Notes under the pieces: generated by a model
Told to the model about the DNA's origin: nothing
The model's input: the letters and a program-made list of their open reading frames with translations, nothing else
The model's database searches: none
Assembly: GCA_023703555.1 (NCBI GenBank)
Contig: CP097968.1
Location: forward strand, 120,001 to 184,000
Direction of reading: 5' to 3'
Source: SAR86 cluster bacterium
Lineage (GTDB): Bacteria; Pseudomonadota; Gammaproteobacteria; Magnimaribacterales; TMED112
DNA: 64,000 bases
Made by a program: the position numbers and the translations under genes
In this document: one piece after another, positions 1 through 8,209 of the stretch
How positions within the stretch are numbered: position 1 is the stretch's first letter
Layout: each line of letters opens with the position of its first letter

Positions 1-1
1 A

Positions 2-841
2 GCTGGGCCTTTCTCGGTAAATAAAAATATTGCTTTGGTGGCTGCCAAGAAAAATATTGGATACTTTGATCTGACAGAAGACGTGTCAACTACAGAATTT
101 GTTAAGTCTCTAAAAACAGATGCAGTTCTTATGCCCCAATGTGGTTTAGCGCCTGGCGCAATAAACATTTGCGCATCACATTTGATTGATGAATTTGAAG
201 AAGTTGACGAGGTTCTAATGAGAGTTGGAGCATTACCAAAATATACAACTAATGAGATGAGTTATTACTTAAGTTGGTCTACAAACGGTTTAATCAACGA
301 ATATTGCAATGATGCTGATGTCATTTATGAAGGAAAAAAAAGAAAGGTTTTGCCTCTTGAAGGTATGGAAAAACTTATGATTAGTGGAAAGAGTTATGAA
401 GCCTTCAACACCTCTGGTGGATGTGCAACTATGTGTGATTCATATGAGGGGAAAGTGAAGTTTTTAAGTTATAAAACTATTCGATATCCAGGCCATCTTG
501 CGCATATGAAATTTCTCCTCAATGATTTAAACCTTAAAAAGAATAAACAAATTCTTGAAAAACTCTTTGATAAAGAAGTTCCTAGAACTACCAATGATGT
601 GGTTATATTTTTTGTAAAGGTAATTGGAAAAATAAATGGAGTTCTTCAAGAAAAAACTTACTGCAAAAAAATTGAAGGTCAAAATGGATTGAATGCCATA
701 CAACTGACTACAGCTTCTGGTGTTTGTGCTGTTTTGGAGCTGTATCTTGAAAAGGATCTAGATATTAAAGGGTTCTGCTCACAGGAGTCAATAAGTTGGG
801 ATAGATTTACGTCCAATAGTTTTGGGAAAATATTCTTGTAG
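2..841 (+). CDS. Saccharopine dehydrogenase-like protein, 5' end cut by window edge
   Basis: The frame is open to the left edge, so the gene begins outside the window and only the C-terminal part (about 280 residues) is present. It reads as the substrate-binding/C-terminal domain of the saccharopine dehydrogenase (LYS9-like) family: visible blocks are PQCGLAPGAINI, an L-P/Y-T-N...YYLSWSTNGLINEY stretch and RYPGH. The N-terminal Rossmann NADP-binding part is missing from view. The family acts on amino-acid-derived imines or saccharopine in lysine metabolism; the exact substrate cannot be told. A TTG at position 35 could be mistaken for a start, but homologous-looking sequence continues upstream of it. 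The gene ends with TAG and is followed by a gene remnant, so no operon partner is visible. Confidence 0.75.
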   Translation, partial: AGPFSVNKNIALVAAKKNIGYFDLTEDVSTTEFVKSLKTDAVLMPQCGLAPGAINICASHLIDEFEEVDEVLMRVGALPKYTTNEMSYYLSWSTNGLINEYCNDADVIYEGKKRKVLPLEGMEKLMISGKSYEAFNTSGGCATMCDSYEGKVKFLSYKTIRYPGHLAHMKFLLNDLNLKKNKQILEKLFDKEVPRTTNDVVIFFVKVIGKINGVLQEKTYCKKIEGQNGLNAIQLTTASGVCAVLELYLEKDLDIKGFCSQESISWDRFTSNSFGKIFL

Positions 842-856
842 TTTAAATTTTTATAA

Positions 857-1075
857 AAAAATGCCAATTTACCGAAATGCCCTAAAATTACTTTTAGCTC
901 TACAACAGTTTCTTTTCCTTCTGGCTCTAGTACCGCATGCATCACTATCACTGGTGTAAGTGATGATATACCACTTGAGCGGAGAGAAATTCTTGAATTT
1001 ACAATAACTGGTGTATCCTCAGGTTTGGTATCAGGAAGATCAGGGTTTATTGATATAATTGTTTCTGACGATTAA
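857..1075 (+). pseudogene. Remnant of a Calx-beta domain protein
   Basis: After an in-frame TAA at 854-856 the frame runs open to a TAA at 1073-1075 with no usable start codon near its beginning. The translation has the cadence of a single Calx-beta domain: TVSFPSGSST, then a CITITGVSDD strand, PLERREILEFTITGVSSG and a final FIDIIVSDD. Calx-beta repeats normally occur in large secreted or surface adhesion proteins. Only about 72 residues remain, with no signal peptide, so this is interpreted as the 3' end of a larger gene whose body has been deleted. It lies immediately next to the 3' end of a tRNA-Thr gene on the other strand. The domain call rests on pattern reading only. Confidence 0.55.
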
Positions 1076-1086
1076 ATGTCAAAAAA

Positions 1087-1162
1087 TGGTGCTGAGAACA
1101 GGAATCGAACCTGCGACCTTCTCATTACGAGTGAGCTGCTCTACCAACTGAGCTACCCCAGC
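1087..1162 (-). tRNA. tRNA-Thr (anticodon CGT)
   Basis: A complete 76-nt cloverleaf reads on the minus strand. The acceptor stem GCTGGGG pairs with TCTCAGC, followed by discriminator A and an encoded CCA. The D-arm AGCTCAGTTGGTAGAGC, the T-loop TTCGATT and the anticodon loop CTCGTAA are visible. Anticodon CGT decodes ACG threonine codons. It is flanked by the Calx-beta remnant and by coaE on the opposite strand. Confidence 0.95.
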
Positions 1163-1207
1163 AAAGAAACATATTTTACAAAATTTTTTTAAATGCATAC
1201 GATATAA

Positions 1208-1801
1208 ATGATGTTTATTCTTGGTTTGACGGGTGGTATCGCAGTTGGAAAAACAACAGCAACGAATTTTTTTCAAAAAAAAGGGATTGAAGTGATTGAT
1301 GCCGATGAGATTTCTCGCTCCTTACAGGAAAAAGGAGAACAAGGTTATCTAGAAATAGTCAAAGCATTTGGTGAGACGATACTAGATAAAGACTTAAATC
1401 TTGATCGAGCAAAACTAAGGACATTAGCATTTAAAGACAACAATAAAAAAGTTCTTGAGGAAATAATGCATCCCCTTATTGGCCAAAAAACTTTAAAGAC
1501 GTTTAAAGAAGTAAAATCAAAGTGGGCAATCTATTCTGCTCCTTTGTGGAGTGAGAGCAATACTTTCGATAGAGTTTTAGTAATTGATGCTCCAAGGGAT
1601 AAGCAAATTGAAAGAGTAATGAAAAGAGACAACTCAGATCCCAAACTAATAGAAAAGATAATTTCAGCACAAATTAGTAAGCATGAAAGAATCTCTTATT
1701 GTGATGACTTGATTATAAACGACGGATCAATAGATCTCTTTAAAGCAAGGTTAGATTTTTATTTCGAAATGTATAATAAAAAATATGAGCAAAAAAATTA
1801 A
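1208..1801 (+). CDS. coaE: Dephospho-CoA kinase
   Basis: CoaE phosphorylates the 3'-hydroxyl of dephospho-CoA, the last step of coenzyme A synthesis, in the cytoplasm. The 197-residue protein matches the usual family length (about 200). The P-loop is at residues 8-16 (GLTGGIAVGKTT), followed by DADEISR at about residues 31-37, the catalytic/substrate Asp region, and later MKRDNSD in the lid region. Two ATGs sit in tandem (1208 and 1211); either could be used. Its last 17 bases overlap the start of yacG, so the two are probably translated together. In E. coli the same pair is separated by zapD, which is absent here. Confidence 0.93.
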   Translation: MMFILGLTGGIAVGKTTATNFFQKKGIEVIDADEISRSLQEKGEQGYLEIVKAFGETILDKDLNLDRAKLRTLAFKDNNKKVLEEIMHPLIGQKTLKTFKEVKSKWAIYSAPLWSESNTFDRVLVIDAPRDKQIERVMKRDNSDPKLIEKIISAQISKHERISYCDDLIINDGSIDLFKARLDFYFEMYNKKYEQKN

Positions 1802-1949
1802 TCTTAGCTGTCCTAATTGTAAGAAAATTGTGGAGATAGATTCAAAATACAAACCATTTTGTTCAAAGGGTTGTAAAAGTATAGATTTTTTGAAATGGGC
1901 AAACGAAGAAGTATCTATTGAGACTTTTGAGGATCCCACCAATGACTAA
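1785..1949 (+). CDS. yacG: DNA gyrase inhibitor / zinc-binding protein YacG
   Basis: This 54-residue protein starts at an ATG inside the end of coaE. It has the YacG zinc pattern: Cys9-Pro-Asn-Cys12 and Cys26-Ser-Lys-Gly-Cys30, followed by FLKWANEE, close to the FxxWxxE pattern after the second Cys pair in the family. YacG of E. coli binds a single zinc ion and inhibits gyrase by contacting GyrB. It is convergent with the ThiE-like gene and their 3' ends overlap by 35 bp (1915-1949). Convergence of yacG with the gene after secA matches the E. coli order secA-mutT / yacG. Confidence 0.9.
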   Translation: MSKKINLSCPNCKKIVEIDSKYKPFCSKGCKSIDFLKWANEEVSIETFEDPTND

Positions 1950-2475
1950 TGCCTGCAAAGCTATTTTGCATTGTATTTGATTCATTGATTCCGCCAAGAG
2001 GCACAATAATTTTATCGGGGTATTTGTCTTTTATTGACAAAAAGGCCTGCCATCCCATTCCACTAACCCCATTCTTTCTGACCACTGGCGATAAAAAAAT
2101 ATAGTCATAATTTCTGAGAACAGCTTTTTTGACCTCATCCTCAGTATGGCAAGAGACGCCTATAATTTTTTCTGGGGTAAAATGATCACATTCTATTTCA
2201 TTTGATGAAAGATGATACCCATCTGCATTAAAAGAAAATTTATCTGGAATGTTTAACATAAGCGGGATATTTCTTTTTTTGCAGAACTTTTTCGCAACCT
2301 CTACTGCTTCAGAAAGTTCATTGATCAGTTTTTTTACCCGTAAAACAAGAATTTTATTTTCACAATTTGTAATATTTTGAAGTTTTTTCTTTAGAGTTGA
2401 AGCTTTTTTAAACTCGCCTGTAATAAGAAATTGGAATTCAGAACTAAATATTCTTTTGAATTTCTTAGGTATCAA
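1915..2475 (-). CDS. Thiamine-phosphate-synthase-like (ThiE/TenI) domain protein at the mutT locus
   Basis: The 186-residue protein has the TIM-barrel signatures of the ThiE/TenI family: QFLITGEF near the N-terminus, GYHLSS around residue 90, IGVSCHTEDEV, DYIFLSPV, GMGWQAF and the phosphate-binding LGGI. Many gammaproteobacteria have after secA a Nudix MutT protein fused to exactly this C-terminal ThiE-like domain; here only the ThiE-like part exists and no Nudix box is found. It overlaps the end of secA by 11 bp and so belongs to the lpxC-secA transcript. It may be a real thiamine phosphate synthase or a leftover MutT partner domain; catalytic ability cannot be judged. Confidence 0.75.
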   Translation of the reverse strand: MIPKKFKRIFSSEFQFLITGEFKKASTLKKKLQNITNCENKILVLRVKKLINELSEAVEVAKKFCKKRNIPLMLNIPDKFSFNADGYHLSSNEIECDHFTPEKIIGVSCHTEDEVKKAVLRNYDYIFLSPVVRKNGVSGMGWQAFLSIKDKYPDKIIVPLGGINESNTMQNSFAGISHWWDPQKSQ

Positions 2476-4960
2476 CTTTATCTTTACTTAGCCTTTGTTG
2501 CTTTTGTGCTTCAAATTGTTGCTTAGACATCCTTTGGATTTTTAAGTTAAATAAAATCTTGACAGTATCATCCTTAAAAGATTCAATCGTCTGGTCAAAA
2601 AGTTCAAATGACTCTTTTTTAAACTCATTGATAGGATTGCGTTGAGCATATGCTCTCAAACCAATATTGCCTCTCAGGGAATCAACATTTTGCAAGTGTC
2701 TCTTCCAGCAGGAATCTAATACTTGCACAGAAATTTGTCTTTCAAGTTCTGGTTTTTTGGTATTTAATTTACCAAGTTTTTCTTCATATTCAGTTTTATA
2801 AAAAATATTTAAGTGATCAACAATATCTCCAAAAGACGATTTTTTTTGATCTATATCCACATATTCGGGAGCTACGGATAAATTTTGAATTAAACTTTTA
2901 TTTAATTCTTCAAAATTCCAGTTTCCAGCTCTGTCTTCAGGTAAAAATCTATCACATACCTTCTCAAGATAGTTATCTAGATAATCGAAAATTAATTCTC
3001 CTGGATTATTATCTTCATTAAGAAAGTAGTTTCGTAACTCATATACAGTAAGCCTTTGATCATTCGATACATCGTCATATTCAAGTATCTGCTTCCTTAT
3101 TTCAAAATTTCGTCCCTCAATCTTTTTCTGCGCATTAGCAATTGCACCATTTAGTAAGGGATGCTCAATACTTGTGTCGTCCATACCATCACTTAGACGT
3201 GAGAACAATTTTTTTCTATTTTCGTCTATAAAAAGTCGAAGTACTGTATCATCAAGAGATAGGAAGAACCTCGAATACCCAGGATCGCCTTGTCTTCCAG
3301 AACGCCCTCTTAGTTGATTGTCTATTCTTCTTGATTCATGTCTTTCAGTTCCAATAACATGCAACCCTCCGGCATCGATAACTTCTTTATTTTTTGCTTG
3401 CCAATCTTTCTCATCTTTGCTTCCACCTAAAACAATGTCTGTCCCCCTTCCAGCCATATTAGTTGCAATGGTTATTGCTCCTGGTCTACCAGCCTCAGCA
3501 ATAATTACGGCCTCTTTTTCATGATATTTTGCATTGAGGACCTGATGCCTTATTCCTTCTTTCTTAAGTTTATGGGAGAGTCTTTCTGAGCTCTCAATAC
3601 TTGCTGTCCCGACCAGTATAGGTGCTCTTTTACTATTAATAGATTTGATTTCTTTCAACAAAGCCTGATACTTATCCTCTTCGTTTACGTAAACTAAATC
3701 GTTGGCATCATTCCTGATCATTGGTTTATTTGTTGGTATTACAACAACATCCATACCATAAATTTGTTTGAATTCAGCAGCTTCCGTGTCAGCTGTACCT
3801 GTCATGCCAGAAATTTCACTGAAAAGTCTAAAGAAGTTTTGAAATGTTGTTGAAGCAAGAGTTTGTGTTTCTTGTTGAATTGCAACTCTCTCTTTACATT
3901 CTAAGGCTTGATGTACACCATCTGATATTCTTCGTCCTGGAAGCTTCCTGCCAGTATTGTCGTCAATTAGAATAACTTTCCTGGCTTCAACAACATAGTG
4001 CACATTTTTTTCAAACAATAAGTTAGCTTTAAGAGTGGCTTGCACATATTTCAAGAACTTAAGATTATTTGTAGTATAGAGTGACTCCCCCGGTTTTATT
4101 AGTTGCCTTTCCGATAAGAACTTTTCTATCTTCATAAAACCACTTTCAGTCAAATCAACTGATCTAAGCTTTTCATCAAGCAAGTAATCACCACGTTCAT
4201 CATCTTGCAATGGTTCTTCTTCTGTGCCCTCGCGTAGTTGTTTCTTAAGGTTCGGAATTAATTTTAAGAAAATTGGATAAGCTGCAGCATCGTCATCAGT
4301 TGCTCCAGAAATAATAAGTGGGGTTCTTGCTTCATCAATTAAGATGGAATCTACTTCATCAACAATAGCAAAATCCAGATTTTGTTGTGTTTTTTGATTG
4401 TTAAAGAGCACCATATTATCTCTAAGGTAATCAAATCCTAATTCACTACTTGTGCAATAAATTATGTCGCTTTGATAAGATGCTTGCTTTTCTTGGAATG
4501 ATTGATTTGAAGTCAATGCCGATACTTCTAAGCCAAAATATTCATAAACTGGACGCATCCAATTTGAATCTCTTTCTGCTAAGTAATCATTAACTGTTAC
4601 TACAAATACTTTTTGACCATTAAGCCCTCTTAAGACAGCAGGCAATGTTGCAACAAGTGTTTTGCCCTCACCTGTTTTCATTTCTGCGATATTTCCATTA
4701 TTTAAAACTAGTCCTCCAATCAACTGACAGTCAAAATGTCTTAGTCCTAGTGTTCGTTTTGAGGCTTCACGCACCATGGCAAATACTTCAACTATTTTAT
4801 TTTCATCGATGGGATTTAAGAATTTCAAAGTTTTAAACTTTTCTTCAGTGAATTCAGAGAACTCTTCCTCTCTGGAGTTTATTTCTTTTACCAGCTGTTG
4901 GTGTTGGTCTAAGGTTCTTTGATTAGCAGACTTAAATATATTCTTAAAGAGATTTATCAT
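2465..4960 (-). CDS. secA: Protein translocase ATPase SecA
   Basis: SecA drives preproteins through SecYEG using ATP. The 831-residue protein carries Walker A (MKTGEGKTLVATLP, about residue 100), DEVDSILIDEARTPLI (about residue 200), the preprotein cross-linking and helical scaffold regions, and motor motifs NMAGRGTDI and QLRGRSGRQGDPG. It ends in SKQQFEAQKQQRLSKDKVDT and therefore lacks the cysteine-rich SEC-C zinc tail that binds SecB in E. coli (about 900 residues). It overlaps lpxC upstream by one base (TAATG), with no secM between them, so SecM-type arrest control is absent. Confidence 0.97.
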   Translation of the reverse strand: MINLFKNIFKSANQRTLDQHQQLVKEINSREEEFSEFTEEKFKTLKFLNPIDENKIVEVFAMVREASKRTLGLRHFDCQLIGGLVLNNGNIAEMKTGEGKTLVATLPAVLRGLNGQKVFVVTVNDYLAERDSNWMRPVYEYFGLEVSALTSNQSFQEKQASYQSDIIYCTSSELGFDYLRDNMVLFNNQKTQQNLDFAIVDEVDSILIDEARTPLIISGATDDDAAAYPIFLKLIPNLKKQLREGTEEEPLQDDERGDYLLDEKLRSVDLTESGFMKIEKFLSERQLIKPGESLYTTNNLKFLKYVQATLKANLLFEKNVHYVVEARKVILIDDNTGRKLPGRRISDGVHQALECKERVAIQQETQTLASTTFQNFFRLFSEISGMTGTADTEAAEFKQIYGMDVVVIPTNKPMIRNDANDLVYVNEEDKYQALLKEIKSINSKRAPILVGTASIESSERLSHKLKKEGIRHQVLNAKYHEKEAVIIAEAGRPGAITIATNMAGRGTDIVLGGSKDEKDWQAKNKEVIDAGGLHVIGTERHESRRIDNQLRGRSGRQGDPGYSRFFLSLDDTVLRLFIDENRKKLFSRLSDGMDDTSIEHPLLNGAIANAQKKIEGRNFEIRKQILEYDDVSNDQRLTVYELRNYFLNEDNNPGELIFDYLDNYLEKVCDRFLPEDRAGNWNFEELNKSLIQNLSVAPEYVDIDQKKSSFGDIVDHLNIFYKTEYEEKLGKLNTKKPELERQISVQVLDSCWKRHLQNVDSLRGNIGLRAYAQRNPINEFKKESFELFDQTIESFKDDTVKILFNLKIQRMSKQQFEAQKQQRLSKDKVDT

Positions 4961-5874
4961 TATGCAAGTTCTTCAGACATTGCTTTAAGATAATTAATAG
5001 GAGCATCTTTGATTTCATCAATCTCAATTATTTTATAAGCCTTATCTTTTTCAATTTTCCTGAGCAGTTCATTATTTAATGCATGTCCAGATTTAAATCC
5101 AAAAAACTCACCTATTAAGTTATGTCCTAAAAGATAAAGATCTCCTATGGCATCGAGCATCTTATGTTTCACAAATTCATCAGAAAATCTTAGTCCTCCC
5201 TCATTGAGAACTTCGTCATCTCCAATACCAATAGCATTATCAATATTTGCTCCAAGTGCTAAATTATTAGCTTTTAATTTCTCAAGATCACTCATGAGGC
5301 CAAAAGTTCTCGCTCTACTGACCTCTCTAATAAAAGATGTTTGAGAAAAATCTATCGAGGCACTTTGGGGATATTTTTTATATACAGGATGATCGAAGTC
5401 AACTGTAAAAGTTACTCTAAAACCCTCGTAAGGATTTATTCTTGCAACTGCATCTTCTCTGTTTACTTGTACTGATTTAGTGACGTAAATGAATTTCTTA
5501 GCAGCATCTTGCTCCATAATCCCGGCTGATTGAATTAAGAACACAAACTCTGTTGAGCTCCCATCCATTACAGGTATCTCTGGTCCATCACAGTCTATTA
5601 CACAATTATCAACACCTGTGCCCGCAATTGCTGAAAGCAGATGTTCAATGGTTGAAATTTTATATCCATCCTTCTCTAAGGATGTTGAGAGCGTTGTGTC
5701 ACCAACATACTTTGCTAGTGCTGGAATCTCAATAACTTTATCTCCTTCAATTCGTCTAAAGATTATCCCTGTGTTCACATCTGCAGGATGAAAAGTCAAA
5801 GTTACTTTTTTACCACTATGCAATCCAACACCAGATGCTGTTATTTTATTTCTAATTGTTCTTTGTGAGAGCAT
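4960..5874 (-). CDS. lpxC: UDP-3-O-acyl-N-acetylglucosamine deacetylase LpxC
   Basis: LpxC catalyses the committed step of lipid A synthesis, a zinc-dependent deacetylation in the cytoplasm. The 304 residues match the family (about 305). Zinc and catalytic residues are recognisable: His in EHLLSAIAGTGVDN (about residue 78), KHKMLDAIGDLYLLG with the second His and Asp (about residue 235), and the general acid/base His in KSGHALNN (about residue 262). Start is ATG (MLSQRTIRNKI, typical of the family). It follows rlmB closely and runs into secA with a one-base stop/start overlap. Presence of LpxC shows an LPS-bearing Gram-negative organism. Confidence 0.97.
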   Translation of the reverse strand: MLSQRTIRNKITASGVGLHSGKKVTLTFHPADVNTGIIFRRIEGDKVIEIPALAKYVGDTTLSTSLEKDGYKISTIEHLLSAIAGTGVDNCVIDCDGPEIPVMDGSSTEFVFLIQSAGIMEQDAAKKFIYVTKSVQVNREDAVARINPYEGFRVTFTVDFDHPVYKKYPQSASIDFSQTSFIREVSRARTFGLMSDLEKLKANNLALGANIDNAIGIGDDEVLNEGGLRFSDEFVKHKMLDAIGDLYLLGHNLIGEFFGFKSGHALNNELLRKIEKDKAYKIIEIDEIKDAPINYLKAMSEELA

Positions 5875-5896
5875 CTGTGTATTTTAGTTTAAATTT

Positions 5897-6565
5897 CTAG
5901 CAATTATTAAAATTTTGTCTGTAATTTGCCAAAGCAATACCGGTTGCAACAGAAACATTTAGAGATGATATTTGTCCATTTTTTGAAATTTTCAATAATT
6001 GATCACAATTTCTCAAGACGAGTTCTCTAATTCCATTCTCCTCGTTACCAAAAATTAAAACGCTTTTCTGATCAAATTCGTAACTATTAACGTCTTTGTC
6101 GGTATGTTCAGAAAAACCAATTATCCAGTACCCCTCTTTTTTAAGCTGCTCAATTGCAGTAGATATATTGCCTACTTTAAAGAGGTTTAGGTCGTAAATA
6201 CCCCCAGTTGAAGTCTCAATAACAGCTGTATTAGTAAAGTCTGCTGACTTGGTCTTTGGAATAATTACAGAATCAGCTCCAAAAAATGAACAAGATCTCA
6301 AACACGATCCCAGATTTCTTGCATCCTGAATTCCATCGAAAATTACAACAAGGTCACCCAAATCGCTCTTCATGCCCTTAAAATCCTTGATAATTGGAGA
6401 TTTAGCTAAGCAATAAAGCTCCACCGAATCTTTATATGCAACGTTGGTTTTGCTTAAAACATTAAGGATTTGAGTTTCTGATTTTGGTAACCCAATTTCA
6501 ACCAACATTTCAGGATTATTTAATAATAGATATTTTATTAAGTGTTTGTTTGTGAACTTTTGCAT
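5897..6565 (-). CDS. rlmB: 23S rRNA 2'-O-methyltransferase RlmB (SpoU family)
   Basis: RlmB methylates the 2'-OH of G2251 in 23S rRNA. From the ATG at 6565 the protein has 222 residues: a short N-terminal L30e-like substrate-binding part, then the SpoU knot domain with FDGIQDARNLGSCLRSC (motif 1, N/R), IFGNEENGIRE (motif 2) and SSLNVSVATGIALANY (motif 3). The frame is open further upstream into the RNase R sequence, but that extension has no family resemblance; the chosen ATG lies one base after the upstream stop. The N-terminal domain is shorter than in E. coli (243 residues). The rnr-rlmB order is standard in gammaproteobacteria. Confidence 0.93.
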   Translation of the reverse strand: MQKFTNKHLIKYLLLNNPEMLVEIGLPKSETQILNVLSKTNVAYKDSVELYCLAKSPIIKDFKGMKSDLGDLVVIFDGIQDARNLGSCLRSCSFFGADSVIIPKTKSADFTNTAVIETSTGGIYDLNLFKVGNISTAIEQLKKEGYWIIGFSEHTDKDVNSYEFDQKSVLIFGNEENGIRELVLRNCDQLLKISKNGQISSLNVSVATGIALANYRQNFNNC

Positions 6566-6566
6566 T

Positions 6567-7508
6567 TTAATAGTGTAGAGATATTTTGCCCTCAAATGCA
6601 TTAATGTTCCCAATCTCAACTTCAATTTGATCACCAACATTGAAGTTGTTTCCCCTCCTGTTGCCCTTAAGCGTTTTACTCCATGAATCGTATTTGTAGT
6701 TGTCGGTTGGCATTTCAGAAATATGTAACATCCCAGAAGTAAATAATTTAGGTATCTCAACAAAAAGGCCATATTCCTGAACGCCAGAAATGAAGCCATT
6801 AAATCTGTGCCCTGAGAATTTTTTTGCATGCTCACATAAAAGATTTTGTAAAACCTGCTTTGAGGCGAACTCTGCTGATCTTTCTCTCTCTGAACAATGT
6901 ACTAGCAGATCCTCAAGCAAATCACTATCAAACTCTGTTTTTTCTAAAATTGAAATTATCATTCGATGTACTAATAAATCTGGATACCTCCTGATAGGAG
7001 AAGTGAAATGGGTATAATTCTTATACATCAAGCCAAAATGGCCGATTTTTTTTGTTGAATACTCAGCTCTTTGCATTGATTGCAAAATTAAGGTATTCAA
7101 AATTTGTGCATCTGGTCTTTTTGAAATATTTTTTAGAAAAATTGACAAGTTTTCCAGATCCTCTGGTGAGCCCTCCCAATTTATTCCTCTTCTTTTTAAA
7201 ATATTGGATAGCCTTTCAATCTTTTGGGCATCAGGATAATCATGAATTCTTCTGATGCTGTTTTGGTAGTGATTTTTAAGAAAATCAGCAGCACAGATAT
7301 TAGCAATGAGCATAAACTCTTCAATAATTCGATGAGAGGTACCACGACTTCTTGATCTAACGTTTTTAATTTCTCCATTCTGCTCAAAAGTAAAATATGG
7401 TTCTGGCAGAGTAAAATCGAGTGCGCCTCTGGTGGCTCTTTTTTCCGACAATTTCTGAAATAGAATTTTTGATTGAGTTAGCGAATCAACAAACTTTGCT
7501 TCAACTAT
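6567..7508 (-). pseudogene. rnr: 5'-truncated RNase R (C-terminal RNB half plus S1 domain)
   Basis: The frame continues directly from the stop codon of the upstream VOC gene and encodes about 313 codons matching the second half of RNase R. Visible are RATRGALDF, HRIIEEFMLIAN, RIHDYPD, the conserved HFTSPIRRYPDLLVHR, and a C-terminal S1 RNA-binding domain (FNGFISGVQEYGLFVEI ... MLHISEM). The cold-shock domains and the N-terminal half of the RNB domain, with its metal-binding aspartates, are missing; the full protein is usually 700-800 residues. The only NTG start is a TTG at 7451 without a visible ribosome binding site. Without the aspartates it should not be an active exoribonuclease. A working copy could be elsewhere. 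Confidence 0.85.
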
Positions 7509-7925
7509 CTAATTTTCAAAAATTTGTTTATCGTCCTTAAATGCTTTGAATTCAAGGTTGTTACCAAAAGGATCTTGAAAAAACATAGTTTTCTGTTCTC
7601 CAGGTTCGCCAAGAAACCGAATGTATGGTTTTATCTTAAATGAGATATTTGATTTTTCTAATTGTTGATGCAGCGTTTCAAAATCAACCATGTCAAGAAT
7701 AATTCCAAAGTGTGGAATTGGAATATTTTTTCCATCAACTATGTTCTCATCTTTATTAGTTTGAGAACTGATGTGACACACAAGTTGATGACCATAAAAA
7801 TTATAGTCAATCCAATCTTTATCTGATCTACCTTCTATGAGATTTAAAGTACCCCCGTAAAACTCTCTTGCTAGATTAATATCTGTTACTGGTATAGCAA
7901 GATGAAATGGTCTAAGGTTTTTCAT
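7509..7925 (-). CDS. VOC (glyoxalase/dioxygenase fold) family protein
   Basis: The 138 residues form one vicinal-oxygen-chelate module pair: RPFHLAIPVTDINLAREFYG at the N-terminus gives the first metal-ligand His (H8), HFGIILDMVDFE the second βαβββ half, and FFQDPFGNNLEFKAF the Glu ligand near the C-terminus. Such proteins bind a divalent metal and act as isomerases, dioxygenases or resistance proteins; the substrate is unknown. It overlaps DUF1289 upstream by 14 bp. Its TAG stop is in the same frame as the truncated RNase R that follows, so the 3' end marks the junction of a rearrangement or read-through fusion. Confidence 0.85.
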   Translation of the reverse strand: MKNLRPFHLAIPVTDINLAREFYGGTLNLIEGRSDKDWIDYNFYGHQLVCHISSQTNKDENIVDGKNIPIPHFGIILDMVDFETLHQQLEKSNISFKIKPYIRFLGEPGEQKTMFFQDPFGNNLEFKAFKDDKQIFEN

Positions 7926-8163
7926 TTTCTATTAGTCTTTGAACTTTTCTTTTATAGACGCTTTTCCATGAGGCCAAATACTCTTTGGACATCCTTTTTT
8001 GGATTTCGTCTAAATTTTTATCTCTCCACGAATTCTTAGTTTCTTTATTTTTCCATTTTTTTCTTTCATCTTCAGTACGCATGCAACCTGTACAAGTTTT
8101 ATTCTCATCGTAAATACATATTGATACACACGGTGATGCTATCTTTTGTTTTTTAAAGGACAT
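7912..8163 (-). CDS. DUF1289 family small cysteine-rich protein
   Basis: The 83-residue protein shows the DUF1289 pattern: SPCVSICIYDENKTCTGCMRTEDERKKW, with four cysteines that probably bind a metal or iron-sulfur centre. The function of the family is not established. It starts with ATG and overlaps the downstream VOC gene by 14 bp, so the two are likely co-translated. The gap of 46 bp to the upstream glutamine amidotransferase gene carries no obvious terminator, so it may be part of the same transcript. Confidence 0.85.
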   Translation of the reverse strand: MSFKKQKIASPCVSICIYDENKTCTGCMRTEDERKKWKNKETKNSWRDKNLDEIQKRMSKEYLASWKSVYKRKVQRLIENEKP

Positions 8164-8209
8164 AACGTAAATTATAGTGGTGCAAAAAAAATATACACCC
8201 TAAGTTTTC

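Noticed and set aside
6566-6835. Longer N-terminus for RlmB
   Set aside because: The 90 extra codons are RNase R sequence in another frame; the ATG at 6565 gives a normal RlmB start.
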